From the NCBI RefSeq assembly GCF_017316125.1, contig NZ_JAFLWA010000005.1:1-43783 (forward strand): 43,783 nucleotides of DNA, read 5' to 3'. Both the position numbers and the translations under genes were made by a program. The notes beneath the pieces were generated by a model. That model ran no database searches. It was not told the DNA's origin and saw only the letters and a program-made list of their open reading frames with translations. Below, one piece after another: positions 43,688 through 43,783 of the stretch. Every line of letters begins with the position of its first letter. Position 1 is the first letter of the stretch. Source of the stretch: Enterococcus sp. DIV0660C (GTDB lineage: Bacteria > Bacillota > Bacilli > Lactobacillales > Enterococcaceae).

Positions 43688-43746
43688 AAAAGAAATCGTC
43701 ACACCTACAAAAAGAACTTGTAGGTGTGACGATTTCTTTTCTTTTT
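43688..43746 (+). terminator. terminator of the accessory locus
   Basis: Perfect stem of about 23 bp (AAATCGTCACACCTACAA and its complement) with a 7-base loop, followed by CTTTTTT. Confidence 0.92.
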
Positions 43747-43783
43747 TGTGTTCTTAAACAGTTCAGGAATAATCTCATATCTT

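Overview
The window looks like chromosomal DNA of a low-GC Gram-positive coccus of the genus Enterococcus, most likely of the E. faecium group (faecium, hirae, durans, mundtii and relatives). The evidence is AT-rich DNA, strong AGGAGG-type ribosome binding sites, Rho-independent terminators after most units, and a Ddl ligase (TTG start, 358 aa) that closely resembles the E. faecium enzyme as I remember it but with many substitutions. The exact species cannot be fixed by eye. No rRNA, tRNA, insertion sequence, prophage or CRISPR array was seen.

Layout. 1-12.3 kb: the tail of an unknown gene, a MATE exporter, a DUF960 protein and ribosomal protein L25 (all leftward). Then rightward rsuA, a YjjG-type nucleotidase, udk, a TVP38/VTT membrane protein, a GNAT acetyltransferase, a probable structured small RNA, an unidentified polytopic membrane protein overlapping a DUF188 gene, ddl, murF and a DUF2975/YozG membrane protein-regulator pair. 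12.6-19 kb: a small membrane protein, the RNA helicase cshA behind a long leader, the acpS-alr-mazF operon (MazF without a visible MazE), a zinc-independent S14 paralogue behind a Zur box, an MDR oxidoreductase and a small unknown protein. 19-29 kb: a YhgE/Pip phage-infection protein, the KimA potassium importer, an opuCABCD-type compatible-solute ABC operon (leftward) and queA. 28.7-38 kb: an orphan leftward transcription unit with a cre-like site but no credible ORF, a P-type ATPase, a DUF975 protein, tgt, yajC, and adhE behind two Rex boxes.

37.8-43.7 kb is the accessory part and the best candidate for an undescribed system. A cytoplasmic GH105 unsaturated-uronyl hydrolase, a complete TRAP transporter (DctP lipoprotein, DctQ, DctM), an unassigned TIM-barrel sugar isomerase/epimerase and an AraC-type regulator lie in one direction. 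They sit behind a promoter with a perfect inverted repeat across the -35 region and a cre-like site downstream. The hydrolase has no signal peptide, so the simplest model is TRAP import of an unsaturated uronate-capped disaccharide, of the kind pectin or glycosaminoglycan lyases make, followed by cleavage inside the cell. No lyase and none of the usual Kdu/Kdg enzymes are in the window, so the locus either depends on other organisms and distant genes or uses the TIM-barrel enzyme in their place.

The rest is mostly core metabolism: cell wall precursor synthesis (alr, ddl, murF), tRNA and rRNA modification (queA, tgt, rsuA), osmotic and ion balance (opuC, kimA, P-type ATPase) and fermentation (adhE). 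The regulatory DNA is richer than the gene list: leaders before rplY and cshA, a terminator-ended RNA at 6.8 kb, and recognisable Zur, Rex and CcpA-type sites.
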